From: Treponema sp. UBA3819
Lineage (GTDB): Bacteria > Spirochaetota > Spirochaetia > Treponematales > Treponemataceae
Reading direction: 5' to 3'
NCBI GenBank assembly: GCA_002369025.1
Contig: DFDV01000197.1
Span: 1-6,568 of the forward strand
Length of the DNA stretch: 6,568 nt
Below, one piece after another: positions 6,289 through 6,568 of the stretch. The notes beneath the pieces are model-generated. The model had not been told where the DNA came from, did not search any database, and was given only the letters and a program-made list of their open reading frames with translations. Numbering within the stretch: position 1 is the first letter of the stretch; the number at the start of each line of letters is the position of its first letter. Both the position numbers and the translations under genes were made by a program.

Positions 6289-6294
6289 AAGGAG
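6289..6294 (+). promoter_or_regulatory. Strong Shine-Dalgarno site for the TolC-family gene
   Basis: AAGGAG is six bases before the GTG at 6301-6303. An ATG at 6299-6301 is four bases away, but TGA follows it directly, so it cannot start a protein. The site therefore sets GTG as the start. Confidence 0.8.
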
Positions 6295-6300
6295 TTTCAT

Positions 6301-6568
6301 GTGAATCTTATACATCGAATTGTAGTTTATGCAGTTATATTATCAATTAGTTCATTGGCATTTAGTGCCCCCAGGGCCGCCAAGACCTTATCGATTGAAG
6401 ATGCCGTTAAATTTGCGTTGGAAAATGACGCAAAAATTCAGCAGGGCAAAATCACCCTTGACCAAACGAAGCGAGAAAGCAGCCATTCCGCCAATTCTTT
6501 CTTACCCAGCATTGCCGCCGAAGGGATTATCGCAAAAGCGGGCGACTTAAACGACAGGGATTCCCAGG
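6301..6568 (+). CDS. TolC-family outer-membrane efflux/secretion channel, N-terminal part
   Basis: This is the first 89 codons of a gene that runs off the right edge. It starts with GTG, preceded by AAGGAG at a six-base spacing. The product opens with a signal peptide: NLIHR, a hydrophobic stretch (about 7-21), then AFSA, with cleavage likely near residues 22-23. The mature part begins LSIEDAVKFALENDAKIQQG (30-49), which matches the opening helix of outer-membrane efflux proteins, where L-S/T-x-x-x-A-x-x-x-A-L-x-N is typical. A further helix and a FLPSI turn (67-71) follow, again as in that family. Full-length relatives have about 400-500 residues and form trimeric channels through the outer membrane and periplasm, serving tripartite efflux pumps or type I secretion. 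The substrate cannot be told, and the pump partners would lie outside the window. The gene implies a diderm cell envelope. Assignment rests on the N-terminal pattern only. Confidence 0.78.
   Translation, partial: MNLIHRIVVYAVILSISSLAFSAPRAAKTLSIEDAVKFALENDAKIQQGKITLDQTKRESSHSANSFLPSIAAEGIIAKAGDLNDRDSQ

Overview
The window looks like ordinary chromosomal DNA of a diderm (two-membrane) bacterium. It holds the end of a housekeeping replication gene, a polyprenyl-phosphate sugar-phosphate transferase, a complete dTDP-L-rhamnose pathway, and the start of a TolC-type outer-membrane channel. G+C looks mid-range by eye. The gene style would fit a spirochaete of the Treponema kind, but that is an inference from general appearance and was not tested by any search.

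Layout, left to right. (1) The C-terminal half of the replicative helicase DnaB runs off the left edge on the + strand and ends at 703. (2) An 81-base gap carries a G7 tract and a sigma70-like promoter. (3) A WecA/MraY-family membrane transferase follows on the + strand (785-1840). (4) A five-gene block on the - strand reads right to left: rfbA (6129-5254), rfbC (5254-4637), rfbD (4635-3703), rfbB (3703-2564) and a secreted protein of unknown function (2561-1794). Its junctions are 1-base overlaps (TAATG) or gaps of 1-2 bases, so it is almost certainly one translationally coupled operon. Its last gene overlaps the 3' end of the transferase gene by 47 bases, tail to tail. (5) A 171-base divergent intergenic region separates rfbA from (6) a TolC-family outer-membrane protein gene on the + strand, which starts with GTG at 6301 and runs off the right edge.

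How the genes fit together: RfbA, RfbB, RfbC and RfbD make dTDP-L-rhamnose from glucose-1-phosphate and dTTP. The WecA-like enzyme would start a surface glycan on undecaprenyl phosphate. Together they point to a rhamnose-containing surface polysaccharide, although no rhamnosyltransferase, flippase or polymerase lies in the window. The secreted protein at the operon's end may be linked to this process, or may only be transcribed with it.

No RNA gene, CRISPR array, mobile element or clear intrinsic terminator was found. The most notable points are the promoter geometry at two genes (the start codon sits almost at the predicted transcription start, as in leaderless mRNAs), the G7 tract just upstream of the transferase promoter, and the unknown secreted protein coupled to the rhamnose genes. 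I saw no evidence of a wholly new system.
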